From positions 14,611,637 through 14,675,636 of the forward strand of contig OZ026851.1 in NCBI GenBank assembly GCA_964023205.1: 64,000 nucleotides of DNA, given 5' to 3'. Under the pieces are notes generated by a model. The model was not told where the DNA came from, did no database searches, and saw only the letters and a program-made list of their open reading frames with translations. A program made the position numbers and the translations under genes. The DNA comes from Lutraria lutraria (Eukaryota > Mollusca > Bivalvia > Venerida > Mactridae). Numbering within the stretch: position 1 is the first letter of the stretch; the number at the start of each line of letters is the position of its first letter. Positions 11,303 to 24,170 of the stretch are shown here, piece after piece.

Positions 11303-14300
11303 TTAATAAATTATAAGGATTAACCTACATTTGCAAATTATGTCCCTTATAGCATCAACTTGAGTTGACAACTTTCCGAAATCTTGTACCGTAGAAATAA
11401 GGTTTGGTTCACTTGCAATCCGAGACAACTCGCCAATAAAGATATCACTCCCCACACCAATCGCTACCATGGTGATACCTTGACTTTTTGCCAAGCTCGC
11501 CTGTGAAATGGAGTGTTTGTTTAATCAAAAATATTTTTTAATGATCTGGTTTGAAAGAAAATCATAGGTCAAGACCTAATGTGGTTGTAAGCATTAACTA
11601 GCATATTTTTTATGCGCTTTATTGCCACATTTGGGCATTATATAAGTACATGTACACGTATTAATAAATAAAAAGGAAATGTGAACATAAATATGAGACA
11701 AGTATATACACATATATATGAAAAATACTATACATGTATATCATTGGTATAAAAAACGCGTGTTTTTTTTCAATGGGGATTAACGTCACACCAACAGCTA
11801 TGGCCATTATGGCGGTTTTCTAGTTTAAAAGACGGAGGAAGATTCCCAGTTCTTCACCTTTTTAGAACCCGACCTTTCGTAAGCTGTCTGGTCAACTTCC
11901 TCATAATGTGAACGTCTGTGTCGTGTGAGATTCGAACTCAAAGCTATGAAGGATTAGTGATTACAAGTACATTCGACCTTTGAGGCCGACACAAAAGTAC
12001 AAAATATATAAAGCAAGAAAGCAAGGTTCCCGGAAAGCACGTGCAGATTAGAAGGAAAGCCGGGACCCACGCTAATTGGCTTTGGAGCTACGGCTCCAAG
12101 CCTATGTATTGTTTTCGGTTACGTTTGTTCCCTAGATGCTGGTAGATGCAATGCGAAAGCTGGGTACAAGTGCACAAAAATGTTAAGAGTCCGGCGATTG
12201 GTTGAGAGCTATATGTTAACAGTCCGGTGATTGGTTTACGCTTACTGTGTGAATCGGTATCACATGACTTGAGTGAACCAACTTCACTGTGCTAGTCTAT
12301 TATGAAATCAGGGTGTTTCACTAAAGATCGGTTTGTTCTATTAACATTAATTACACGTTAAGGTACACATTTTAAAACTGTCTTTTTTCTGTTACTATGT
12401 ACAATATATTTAAATCAATTATTTTAATCATTACTGAAAGACATATTAGCGGAGGATTGTTCAAGAGAATTTAAGGAAGCCCCTTCTATAATGAAACCTG
12501 CGAAACGCTATTGCCGCCAATAATTTTGTCACGTGATCTTGATGTACACATTTGCGATTTCATTGTAAAATCGGGGTGTTTCACTATAAATCGGCATGTT
12601 CCATCAACCGTTAATGCACGAAAAGATAAGATATATTAACGCAGTCTCAATTATTTTTACTTTACTAGCTCTTTGTTTAATTATCAGCATAATTGCTGAA
12701 GGTAATAAGCGGAGGATTAATTAATTAATAAATACACCCCTACTATAATTTTACTTGCGAAACGCTTTCTCTGATGCAATTTAAAACTTGTGTACAGTAC
12801 GATGAATTATAGGAAAATCTATAAATAGAAAAATATGCCGATGTTTCAGACTACCTGTTGACTTTGAAAGAGGACAATTCCATAACTAAAATGGTCAACA
12901 AGACGAAATAAAATGAACCAATTTAGTTATGGTATCAGAACTAACTTTTATCAGCAACAACCAGCCAAGCCTTTCCTTTTTAAAAGGAAACTTTATTTTC
13001 GTCACTACCGTACGTCAATCGAAAAGATGGCGAGTTCACTACCTTGGAGTATTTTATACACTCAATAAGGGAAAAATGAAGATTTTTCTTTAGACAGGTT
13101 TGCGTTGTTTGATGGGTGAAATTGAAAAATAACGTCTGTAAACGTATAAAAATCACGAAATCGAGTGCCTATGAACTCGCCGTGTTAATATCTACACCCC
13201 TACACGCTTCACTGCTCGCGATATTCACCTTTCAATTATAAACATTGTATATTGAGTTTTGTTGAATCACGACGTCGTGTTGTGTTAATTTAAAATGTTG
13301 GTGTTCTGTTGTCTTGGAACCTTGGGCTGGATAGTGTTAGACATGTGGAGGATCAAGGTATTGTGCTTTTCAAAGGTAAGAAGTTTTCATTTTTCTTAAT
13401 AACTCACAAAACGCCAAAGATTGTCCCGAGATAAAAGGTGACATTTTGCCAGCATGATCACGTGGTACCCAGTAATATAAACACACACTGTGTGTACACT
13501 CAGGCCACGTGAAAGTAACACCAACGCAGTTGATATTTATAGAATAATTAATCCAACATTTACTTTCATCACTAATTACTCGGCTTAATACGTTATTGCA
13601 ATTATTATGGAGTGATTGTAGGAATATTGGCAACTCTCAGCAGCTTCGCTAGCCGTAGGGTTAGCTCTAGCAAGTGTCTGACTACAGTGCTGGAGGTCCA
13701 GGTTTCGTTTACTGGTTAGGGCCATAGGGCCATGTCACAAAATATCATGAAACAAAATAATATTTTTTCATTGTGACATTGCCCTATGGTGAAGACTATG
13801 AATTTTTCTAGCTCCCAATCTACTTGAATTATCTGCTTCCTCAGCAAGACTTACTTAGCTGGGTAGACATATTAGCTAGGTACATTATAATTAGCAGGAC
13901 ACACTAATTAATATTATTCCCGATTCCTCTGGCTTTACAGGCGTCGTCTGAATTATTTTGTCTGTCCTTGTTGGTGGAAAGTCGCCCCTGTCAATGTATA
14001 GGCCTTCATGGGTAAGTCTAAATCATTATGATAACTGAGTCCGTTCAATGATTGGGCGTTTTGGCTTTTATTGATACCTGTTTTAGATTGGTGGTCTAAT
14101 GGCAACACGCTTAATTACTAATCGAAGGTCATGGGTTAGAATCTCGACTCCGCCTTCCGATATTACAGGAACGCCTTTTTAGTGTCCCGATCTCAATTGT
14201 CGAGCACAATACTGTTTATAGTTATATAATGGAAACGGATGGGGCTTGTATCGTAGCTTGACATAGGGCAAGATAAAGAACTAGGAAAATATTCGAATAA

Positions 14301-17300
14301 GAGCATAGGGATACAAACGGTTCCCTTATATCTTTATTCTCTCTCTCTTATGCCGTGAACAACATATTAACACGTATAAACATTCGACGTGAATCGTTTT
14401 CTCTTCTATAGTTATTACCCAATATGTGCGTGCTATCATGCAGTACACGTACGTGTCTGAGGTACGTGTCAATATTTAGCTCATCCTGGACATGCAGTTT
14501 GGATACCCTTCGTCAAATCTGCCTGATATATTACGGAAATCAAGTTGACATGACGATTCATCGATCCCTTCAATGTCAATGTTTATAAATACGATAAGAG
14601 TTTTTTTTATTGTAAGTCACGCAGTTTTTTGTAAACTTGGCGATAGTTCAGCTTCTCATAGCCATCTCTCGCTCATCGCGCATGAATTTTGATGCGGACC
14701 CGGCAAAGTACTACGTTATTTCTACATCCACCATGCAATTATAAGCTAGTCCCGTTCCATGGCATGCTGCAGCGCAAGTCTATGTAAGTTTGGTTTCCAA
14801 GAGTACCTTCAGTACGTTGATTCTATTCGGTTGATACACTGACGTAATGCATTGTTCTCGTCCCGTGTAAATCAAATTTTATTGTTTATTTGGTGATACG
14901 TGTATATGCACACAAGATCGTCTTGGTGAACAAACCATAATCGTCTGTTTCATCAACAAATAAAATTATGCTATGATGGTCACGGTTTGTGTGTCCAGAT
15001 ATACCATGATCTTGACCATTCCTTTCAGTTATCGGTGCTGTTTTGCACGGATTATCCCGCGTGTAATATTTTAACAGTTCTGAAATGCATGTATTCTTGG
15101 CGAGGGGTGATCCAGAAATAACTGCACTGTATGTCTTACAAGTATTTTGGAGATTATAACATACAAGGTACATGTGTTCACATATTACATTACAATACTG
15201 TTAATGCCAAAGTACTCGGAGCAACTTAATAGGATAACAGTGTTTGTTTAAAAAAAAATCTAACCAGAATATACATGTACATCTTAATTTTAAGTTGGCC
15301 TATATAGATCTACTGGCCAGATGTTTGATAATGTCGATTCTATGGAGAAATTACTTGCGCTTCTATAATATTTAAAATATTTGGTCCTGTTCTGAAAAAT
15401 AACAATTTAAAGACAATAAAATACCTGATTTGTGGTGTCTTTTGGATCTTTTGATCTTCCATCAGTGATGACAACAATAATGTTGGGAACATCCGGGCGT
15501 CCTTGCTGTTTTAGCATATCACGCGCTGTCTGGATTCCTAGGGCTGTATTTGTTCCCCTTCGTGGATGGTCTAGGGATTTGGTCATCGCCTTTAAAACAT
15601 TCTTACCATCTAGCAATCTGAAAATTAACATATTTCGAAATCGACAAATATCATGTTTCCAAAGGTATGGTTTTATTTCCTAATGAAATGGATGACTGTT
15701 AAATTTGTTAAAAGTAAATACGTTTGTAGTTGATTGTTGAATGTTATCAAACCAGTCTATTAGCATTTATGAGCATTTCTTGGTTTTACTGACAAAATAG
15801 TCAACTCTAAATATCTATTGACATAAATATAAAGCATGTTTGTCGTCAGCTAAATAATCAAATTGAACAAATTGGCCACAACAATAATTATTTACTTAAT
15901 TATGTACATGGAAGCATAAAATTATACTTGTATATGAAATATGAAAGTAAATAACATAAATAAAAATATGGTTGCAAATATTCAAACATTCGCCAGGAAA
16001 TTTTAAAGATACATATGAATGCATATTAATAAATGAACATATGTAATATTTTTCTATTTTTTAACAAGGGCAACAACTCGACAACAAACGTTTAAAAACG
16101 TGTCGTAAAATAATGGAAGTGTCCAATCAATGTAATAACTAACAAAGAAATAAAGATAATTGGACAATTTTACTGCTTTTGTAATTATCAGAAAAGTATA
16201 GGTCTTCATGATAGCATGATTTTTTCTTGAACTTTTCATGCGTACTTCATTTCTGATTTAAAGAAGAGCTATCCAAGGGCAGATAAATCACGTTGTTTAA
16301 AGGCCTTTTGAGAGCGTATGGAAAGCCGATCTGGACATAAATGGTTGTTATAATGACATGTACTCTAAGTGAGGTTTTACTATTAATTTGTATATTTGTA
16401 GATAAAAAACACAAACATGCCTTATTGTGTCTCCTATATTTGAACTGTAAACCACAATCCCAACACGAATGGCGTCTGAACTGATTTCAAAACCATCAAT
16501 TAAGTTGGCTACGAAGTTCTTCTGTCTCGCCCAATTTCCATCACTGATACTGTCTGATCCGTCTATCACAAACACAATGTCTCCAGAAGTGTCGCAAACA
16601 TTGCCTTGGTGATAAAAAAATCGAAACCATTTATACTTTTGAAAAGCTTTGAATCATTGACAAAATTAAAATGAATTCAGTGAATTGTTTGTTTCATACC
16701 AAAAGTCTGTATGCAATGAATTGTTTTACGTATAAATTACGTACAAACATTCCGATTAAAGTTCCTGGCTGTCATGAGTACTTAATACAAGACATCTAAG
16801 CCAATCGTATGTCAGGAATCTGCTGTTGCTCAGTCGAATATTTGGCATGTCGGGCACGGACGTATCGATACTGGTTCCCGTTGAACTCTGACTGTACAGG
16901 ATGCACTGTAACATGAAATGGGAACCAGTTCAGGACAAACGGTAACTCCGACATTGAGTTACTGCCCCTATCCATACAGTAGCATATACTATTGTCCAAA
17001 ATTAACTAACGACTGAGGCGACTTGATTCAGTGATCGCTCGTATTGGAATATATCACTGAAAGTCAACAGTGTTGCTTATATTAAGGATAACGGACCGTA
17101 ATACAAACTTTTAATGTCTATTAACAAAATTTAGAGGTACCCGATCCTTATAAATTGTGATGTTTAAACATAATTGATTAAATTTAACTTTCAAACATAC
17201 AAAACTTTAATTTTAGATTATTGGACCTTACCGGTTATATTTTACTTGACTCAATGTCATATTAAATAGAGGTAATATTACTGACTAGTACTCTCCCTTT

Positions 17301-17553
17301 ATGTGATTACTTATCAGTTTTAATTTCCAAAATTACACAATTCAGAAAAAAGCTCATGGTAAATCATTTATAAATGATTCATTCTATATATTCATTGAAA
17401 ATAAGCAGCAATGAGTTTATGGGTAGAATAGGGTCTGTGATCCTTAATTCATGGCAGAATAAAAAATACTGAAGTGGTTTACTTACACAAAATCATTGGA
17501 CTTTGAAACCCAAAAATACCCATAATGATCAGAAGTCGTCGTAAAACTTCCAT
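11303..17553 (-). CDS. Small secreted von Willebrand factor A domain protein
   Basis: Four exons on the minus strand: 17553-17487 (signal peptide), 16604-16421, 15617-15425 and 11500-11303; 213 aa in all, phases consistent throughout. The N-terminus MEVLRRLLIIMGIFGFQS is a signal peptide. The single VWA domain keeps a full metal-ion-dependent adhesion site: D37-G-S39-D-S41, Thr in GTNTAL (106-108), and D136 in VVITDG. VWA proteins of this type bind matrix ligands; many mollusc shell-matrix proteins contain VWA, so a matrix role is plausible but inferred. Intron 2 starts with GC instead of GT (AATAAG|GCATGT). The last exon reads to a stop at 11303. AATAAA follows on the same strand at 11188-11183, 115 nt downstream. 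It could instead be one domain of a longer protein if exon 4 has an unseen donor, but the poly(A) signal argues that it ends here. Confidence 0.8.
11845..12000 (-). mobile_element. SINE fragment (family B, minus)
   Basis: Contains ACCTTTCGTAAGCTGTCTGG, GTGTGAGATTCGAACTCAAAG (complement of a B box) and GATTAGTGATTACAAGTACA. It matches the minus-strand fragments at 32990, 42020 and 51930. It lies in intron 3 of the VWA gene. Confidence 0.65.
12305..12775. repeat. Diverged tandem duplication, about 260 bp
   Basis: Two head-to-tail copies, from about 12305 and about 12568. Shared landmarks include GGGTGTTTCACTA, AGCGGAGGATT and TGCGAAACGCT, with offsets of 260-265 bp. No coding sense was seen. 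It lies in intron 3 of the VWA gene. Confidence 0.7.
13722..13789. mobile_element. Short hairpin, possible MITE remnant
   Basis: CCATAGGGCCATGTCACAA at the left and its near complement TTGTGACATTGCCCTATGG at the right bracket a short AT-rich loop, so the DNA can fold into a stem of about 19 bp. Confidence 0.6.
14088..14220 (+). mobile_element. tRNA-derived SINE head
   Basis: Contains TGGTGGTCTAATGGCAACAC (A-box region) and a B-box-like GGGTTAGAATCTCGACTCC. The remainder is too diverged to assign to a family. Confidence 0.45.
14615..14840 (+). repeat. Dispersed repeat family C copy
   Basis: Contains GGCGATAGTTCAGCTTCTCA, GCGCATGAATTTTGATGCGG and CGCAAGTCTATGTAAGTT, then AGTACCTTCAGTACGTTGAT. 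Related copies lie at 18255, 23225, 46880 and 53530 (+) and 40130 (-). It lies in intron 3 of the VWA gene. Confidence 0.75.
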
Positions 17554-17559
17554 TGTAGT

Positions 17560-18250
17560 CAACAGCCTGTATTGACAAACAACTTCTATTTCTAATCAAG
17601 ATAGAATTTGAGACAAAGGAATCAAACAGTGTCTTATTAAAATGACCGTTGCATGATACTTTTATAACTTTTAATTGTTTTAATGTCACAGATTTAACTT
17701 AAACAGTACCCTATCGGAAGAGGTTACGTGACCAAGTTGGACATGATCCCAAGCCCAATACCTGGGTCCAATATATACATGACTTTGTGTATAATGATAC
17801 CAGACTATTCCCTCTCTCTGGAGAATGGGCCGTCACACAAAAACAAATAAGTAAAGATACAAACAAAATAATTTAAGAGAAGTTAACAGTAACAATCATA
17901 CAAAAAACATACATTACTAATACTTACTTGTATTCTCTTACAGAAAAATTCTTAAAGTAGTAACTGTACAAATTGTATTTTAAAACGTAAACACAAACTC
18001 CAGCTTTGTGGCCTCAGCGTCAACAATTTTGTTTTTATTATACCAACTACATTTATACATACACATTTTAATGACTTTGCTTCTAGCTAAAAATAATATG
18101 ATAGATGATAATTATGACCGATAATTATTATGATAAGTTAAGATCACGTGCCTTTGTGAAAAAACTGTGGCACTCAATTAAAATACAGTAAAACACGCTA
18201 TAGTAGTGAACTCGGCGACAGTGCTGTAGATATATTGCACCAGACACGCC
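17560..18250. other. Upstream flank of the VWA gene
   Basis: AT-rich sequence upstream (in the minus sense) of the VWA start. I see no clear TATA box or other gene. Confidence 0.4.
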
Positions 18251-18254
18251 ATTT

Positions 18255-18460
18255 TTTATATTTTGTTTGGCAACTGAGCGATAGTTCAGCTTTTCATAGT
18301 CGTCGCTCGCTCGGCACGCATGGATTTTTATGCGGACCTAAATCTATGTTTTCCTACACCCGCTTTGCAATTGTTAAACTAGTTTCCGTTCCATGTTTCA
18401 GTGCATGTCTATGTAAAGTTTATAGATTTCCATGAGTACTTTCAGTACATTGCTTTTGAA
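18255..18460 (+). repeat. Dispersed repeat family C copy
   Basis: Same landmarks as the 14615 copy: GCGATAGTTCAGCTTTTCAT, CGCATGGATTTTTATGCGGA and CATGAGTACTTTCAGTAC. The short frame over it is not a gene. Confidence 0.75.
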
Positions 18461-18884
18461 TACAGAGATATTTTGATAAAATGACGTATCGAATATTAAG
18501 TCATAAAGGTCACAGGAAATAATTATAACCATGTTCTACTGTATAAAAAAGTATTTTTTCGAATCACAATAACTGTGTTCTACTCTTATTTCCATTCAGC
18601 GAACTTTCCGTTGAATGACCGATTACAAACGTTTTGCTTTAAATAACCCCTGGTAGTGCATCCATATACTGTATTTAAAATTGATGAACTATGCCCTAAG
18701 GTAGTTGGGGTTTGGTATGTGACATATACTGTCCGTATCCTACGGGGATTATAAGTTTATCATTCCCAGAGTACATGGCATAGCATCAATAATTCTTAGC
18801 ATGTATTTTATGATTTAGTACAATTTTACCATAAGATGTATGAAGTATGTCTCAGCTTGCTTGCATCTGCTGTGCCTTCTTCTA

Positions 18885-19110
18885 CGACAGCTGCTGCTAC
18901 TGCTTTAGTTGTTGCTGTTGCTGCTGCTGATGATGAAAATGATGATGATAATGAAGGTGATTTGTTGATAAGGTTCCTGAGATAAAGATGTTGTTTGTTT
19001 ATGTAGTTGTACCGAGGTTGATAGCTGACTAGTGATTTATGTTGCTTCTAATGTTACTGTTGTTTCTAGTGTTCTGTTGTTGTTTGTTGGCTTATTGTTG
19101 CTGTTGGTGT
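18885..19110. repeat. Imperfect trinucleotide-rich tract
   Basis: Interrupted GCTGCT/GTTGTT/GATGAT runs, for example GTTGCTGTTGCTGCTGCTGA followed by GATGATGATAATGAAGG. Low-complexity sequence with no gene attached. Confidence 0.7.
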
Positions 19111-19299
19111 TGTTGTTTACCTGATTCCTTCACGATTTGATTGTAGCACTTATTAGAGGTATTTTGTACACATTTGGTATGTTTACTATGAACCGAATTT
19201 GGCATCATAAAACAAATCCAATATTCGGACGATAATTCTATTTCGGATAACAAAAGTGTAACGGTTAGACATGCACTTTTTACAACAGTCATCTAAAGA

Positions 19300-20500
19300 A
19301 GAGAGAACACATTAAAGCAGTTCATCATTTAAAACGTTCGTGTCATGTCTGGAGTTAACATCATTTGACATTTTTATGTTACAAAATTCATCATGTAAAA
19401 ATAACGTCAATTATGCATGAAATAATTCATAAAACCACATAACCAGTGACTTTAATACAGTCTGAACTCAAACATGTCGATTACACGAAATACTTTGATA
19501 TTTATGAAGCTCAAAGCAAAGTGATATGCAGACAAATGTGTTCGTTTTTTCATAAAAATCTTGTAACCACCATTTTTTATGATTTCTTATACTGTTGTTG
19601 AGCATGAATTTTCTTTAATGTTAAGATTTTATTACTAGAAACATGAATTATATCTGACTAGTAAGGGGTTAGTCACTTAGTATACTTTGAGGTTACATAA
19701 TTTCAGTGGGATAACTTCCTGAAGAAAAAACCTTCTGGCCTTAAACCTAGTTTATGATCGTTAGATTAAAATGCCCAAATGTGTGTTAAAGATGTTATGT
19801 TCGTGTTTTGTTTGACTTTCAAGCGCCGAAAATGTGCAAACACTGTTTCTCTAATATTTGTTTGCATACAGTCCCACCTGTGAAAACAAAGGCCAACGAT
19901 GGGAATAATATATGGCCTTTATTTTTTATTGTCATTTTGTTCTAAATGATTTACAAAGAATGTCCGCTTAATATTCAAAGGGTGGCTTTTTTTCGGATGT
20001 GGTTGCTTACCAAGGTGTGACCGTAACTCGAACATATTTTATGTGTCTTTTGGTGGCCATAGTATGGATGGCTGTAAGCCCAGAAAAAAGCAATCTGTCC
20101 CCTGCAATTTCGAGATAAACGAATATTGTTACCTGAGTGCGTAAACAAATAAAATCGAATGACACTGAAATCCAGACACCAGACCCACTTTATCGGGCAA
20201 CATCATCCCATTTTGTTAATTAAATTGTATTGAAGTTATTAATGAAACGGAACGATTCACACGTGTTAATCAATTGCCGATACTTGATATGTGAAATTTT
20301 GTTTTAAGTGGTAACGAAGTTACGTCTTTGTTTGTTTCTTGATAAGCCTTATCGAGTCTTGCCGGGTATTGTTTGTTTACTGGCTTCATGGTTTTCGTCG
20401 AGTTGTTTCTGTTGATTAATGATATGCGCGGCCAGCATCTCCATTACGCTTTGCGTGCGCATAGAATTGCGCATCTCTAAGTAAATAAGAATTGAATCTT
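19300..20500. other. Intergenic, upstream of the Link-domain gene
   Basis: No open frame or repeat of note. No clear TATA box was seen close to the downstream start codon at 20538. Confidence 0.4.
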
Positions 20501-20537
20501 GGTCTGAACTTTTTGATCACATCGACTGGATTATACC

Positions 20538-22736
20538 ATGGATAAACTAAAATATTTTATGTGTAAACTATTTGTTTTAATTGTTTGTACAATATTTAAT
20601 GACGCGACCGTGAGCGTGTTTTCTTCGAATTATTTCCACGGTGTCGGTGACGTCACTTTTCTAGATGAACAGTCCCGCAGTGAAGGTAAAGCCGCGTCTA
20701 GATTGGCTTGTGTCAACAAATGTCTGGACTGTCCAATTTTGACGTTTGACGTCAATACGAAAGACTGCAATTGTTATTTTTACACTAACGTCACTATGAT
20801 CCCATCTACAGGAGGTGAAGTTTGGTTCAGCGACTCAACAACAGGTGAGTTATAGGTATTTTTATGCGAATGCTTTAAACAGCATAGCAGCATCTCGCTT
20901 GAACTCGTCGTATCATCAAAGATGTCAAAGATCTCTATCAATAATCTCATTTATGTTAATAAACTTCTCTATAAGATTATCTCATTTTTGTATACTTGAT
21001 GAAGCTATTCCAGTATTTTATTTACTTCATATCCAACACAAAGTCTGCTTTTATTTTTATTTTTTCTACCACTCCTAAATCTATACTTGATTTTTCATCT
21101 TACTTAATGTCATCCTACTCTGCGTTCTGCGTGACTGTCTCTTTTGAAATCTTCTTAATCTAAGGTTCAATGAGACCTTTATTGAAACATTTTGACCCCA
21201 CATGAACATGCATTCAGAATATTACATGCGCATAATTCTAGGATTCCATGCAGATTTTCAAAAAGTTACCTCTTTTATAGTAAAACTCGAATTCCATTCG
21301 TTCGTTGTGAGGTGCCAGTAATCCATTTATTTATTTATTTATAATTTTAACGAGCATTCGATCATATTATCATGGACATCCAAGCATGTGAACAAGTTCG
21401 ACAAAGAGAGGTTGGGAATAATACTTTTATGAGTAGTTCGACCTTTATTCAAAGGTAAATTTAGTATGTTTTATCAACAAGCATGTGCTAAAGAGTGATC
21501 GTTCTTCTCGGGTGACCTCTATTTACTGGTGACCTCTATTCATAGGTGACCTTTTCCCCTTGTGACCTCTATTATACAGATGACACATATTTACTGGTGA
21601 CCTCTATAATTGATTCATATCATAGATGACATCTGTTAAATGATTACATGTATTCACAATAGGTTGATCTTTATTTTGTTTTATTTTTTTGTATATACAT
21701 TTTGTACCTTTATTCCCGTCAATGGTAGCATGTGGGTCGGGGTTCCATCCCACTTGTACCTTACAAAATTCAATTGTATTCTTATTTACCTCAGGTTTGT
21801 CTGTAGTTATGTTTTCATTCTTATATACATTTTTCAGTGTTTCTGGTACAGAGATCTGATAGCAGTATGATGACACATTCTGAAGGGGCGTTACTTTGTG
21901 AGCAAGTTCAAGGACGTTTGTCTACGACCACAGAACTATTTAATGCATGGTCACTGGGTTATCATATGTGCAGGTAATTACTGACATACTTTCGCGGGTC
22001 GGCTCATCCACGAAATCTAATCCCCACGAATTTAAATGCTGAGATGGGACATTTCTTAAAAAATACAATCCACGAATTTATGTCCCCACGAAATAGCCAT
22101 TTTTGTAAAAACCACGAATATTGAGCCCAATGAAAATACAGTAAATAAGGACCGGAAAGATGATGTTTCTGTGCGTTATTTAATGTTAGCGTGACTTTTG
22201 AGTTTTGAGCTTGTGAATAAAAGACACTACGAACCAACTTTGATGACACTCCTTTAGCTCTTTAATGACACAACAACTAATTAAATGCATTTTTCACGTG
22301 TGCAAATCGGTGTTGCTTTATAAATAAGTTGAATGATACGTTGCATTCTTAATATTGTGTCCACCTGATTGAACTGATTGTCGTGGTTCAAAACGACTTG
22401 TTCCCCCTCATCCTCCTCAGAGTTACACATTTAATAAGACAAAGAAAATGGACCATGTTAGACGTGTTCTTAACTGTGGTCGGAACAATTTATATGTACT
22501 TTTGTCCGTTTACTCGGATTAGATTGTAGTAATATGCATATACTTTAGGGTATTGATCTTCGTCGTTTTCTTGTAGATGTGGTTGGGTATTGGATACAAC
22601 TGTCAGGTATTCAGTTACCTTTGATGATCCTTCATGTGAACAGCAAGGAAGTATAACTAACTCTATTCTGACGTGCAAGGACGCATACGGAAATTATCCG
22701 AATGTTGTACAATCCGCGTACTGTACAAAAAATTAG
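20538..22736 (+). CDS. Secreted PAN/apple-like plus Link (hyaluronan-binding type) module protein
   Basis: Three exons: 20538-20844, 21838-21973 and 22577-22736, joined by CAG|GTGAGT / TTTCAG|TG and CAG|GTAATT / TTGTAG|A in matching phases; 200 aa. ACCATGG is a good start context. Residues 1-26 are a signal peptide. Residues 58-79 carry closely spaced cysteines (AC..KC..C, then C.C) typical of a PAN/apple fold. From V103 the Link module reads: C123, GYHMC147, C149-GWVLDTTVRYSV, DPSC168, C181 and SAYC197. These align with vertebrate Link modules (GF..C..GW....V.YP, NC, DAYC). The usual disulfides would be C123-C197 and C147-C168; C149 and C181 are extra and could form a third. A glycosaminoglycan-binding matrix role is inferred from the fold. 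I am sure of the gene and confident of the Link call, less so of PAN. Confidence 0.85.
21515..21640 (+). repeat. Short tandem repeat GTGACCTCTATT
   Basis: About six loose copies of GGTGACCTCTATTTACT, spaced about 18-22 bp, in intron 1 of the Link-domain gene. Confidence 0.75.
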
Positions 22737-23220
22737 ACAATTATAAAATACAGAGAATTATACAATCGTGGATGGTTTGATTTGGCTTGTAGAAAAATAG
22801 TTTTTGTCACTGACCCTGTTGTTTATGAAACTTCATAATTTCTAACGTACGGAACTATTTAGGGCGAATCGTGATAAAAGTACGAAAGTATTTGGGGCGA
22901 ATCGTGATAAAGTACGAGAGCAATGTTCAGAAAAGAGTTCCGCGGTAATGTAACTATGATTATTTTACTAGCCTGATAGACATTGATTTCAAACAAGAAA
23001 GCAGTCAACTAGGATTAAGAGAAAAGGAGGATTTCTAAATTTAGTTTTATTTCACAAACCCCGTGTGTTGCGTCATGCACTAGAAGCCATGAATAAAAAG
23101 GTTCTTTCTTTTATGCTTGTTAATTTTAATTTGAACATCTCGTGTTAAAATGTTTCAAACAATGACATATAATTTAGATAAATACTAGCTAGGTATTTCA
23201 ATTCTTAAATCCATTGCCAA
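22737..23220. other. 3' flank of the Link-domain gene
   Basis: Contains a near-duplicate pair of TTTAGGGCGAATCGTGATAA-like segments (about 22858 and 22893). The first AATAAA on the + strand is at about 23093. No further gene seen. Confidence 0.4.
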
Positions 23221-23224
23221 GGGC

Positions 23225-23430
23225 TTACGGATTTTTGGAAAACTAATCGATAGATCAGCTTTTTATAGCCGTTACTAGCTCGGCATGCATGAATTATGAT
23301 GCGGTCTAAAGTACTACGCTTTTCTACAACCGCCATACAATTGTAAAACTAGTTATTGTTTCATTTTGCAGTGCAAATCTATGTAAGTTCAGTTTCCATG
23401 AGAATTTTCAATACTTTGATTACAGATCAA
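23225..23430 (+). repeat. Dispersed repeat family C copy
   Basis: Contains ATAGATCAGCTTTTTATAGC, GGCATGCATGAATTATGATG, AAATCTATGTAAGTTCAG and CATGAGAATTTTCAATAC; a more diverged member of the family at 14615. Confidence 0.65.
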
Positions 23431-23620
23431 TTGATCAACAATCGATTTGGCATCAAATACAATGAAAATTATCCGTTTGTGTTAAAGCTTCCCTATGGCA
23501 CACACTTTAACAATATAGATTAATGTGTAATCTTAGATCTACTTGTTAAGACGACAAAACAAGTACACATTCTGTGATCTTTCAGCCCTAATTAATTAAT
23601 GTCTCGAAAAGACGTGTTTT

Positions 23621-24170
23621 TATGCCCCCGCATCGATAGATCGGGGGCATATTGTTTTTGGTCTCTCTGTTTGTCTGTCTGTTTGTCTGTTTGTACCAAA
23701 CTTTAACCTTGCCTATAAAATCAAAACGCCTGCATCTACATTCATCAAGCTTCATATGTAGGTTCCTCATGACAACCTCTACAGGACCTGTGCATTGAAC
23801 TATTGTTATCGAGATACCCAATGCATGTTGTAAAGGTTTTATGATTCAATAAATTTTGACGGAATTGTGGCCCTTTGTTTATTCTGTGCATATGTAATAT
23901 ATAGATAAATACTCTTTTGTTTGCAACTACTTCTGTATTTCTCAAGGGATTTTTACCAAACATTAATAGAACTATTGTCAACAAGTTCACCAGCACATAT
24001 TGTCAGGGTTTTGTGATTCGATAATTTTTAGCAGATTTACGGACCTTTGTATGCCTGTACCAAACTTAAACCGTGCCTATTAAATCAAAACGCTACCACC
24101 CGCAAGCATCAAACTTCATATCTTGGTTCATCATGTCAATCTCTACAGGACATGTGCATTTTTTTTTAAA
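23621..24170 (+). repeat. Dispersed repeat with TATGCCCCCG palindromic start
   Basis: TATGCCCCCG...CGGGGGCATA forms a perfect short hairpin at 23621-23652, followed by a TGTTTGTCTGTC tract. Two copies then follow, about 365 bp apart, of a block with GTACCAAACTTTAACC, AAATCAAAACGC and CTCTACAGGACCTGTGCAT. A minus-strand copy is at 44592-44715. Confidence 0.75.

Noticed and set aside
11305..11336. A further splice in the last VWA exon (GTAGGT to TTAACAG)
   Set aside because: The intron would be only about 29 nt, too short, and the frame reaches a natural stop followed by AATAAA.
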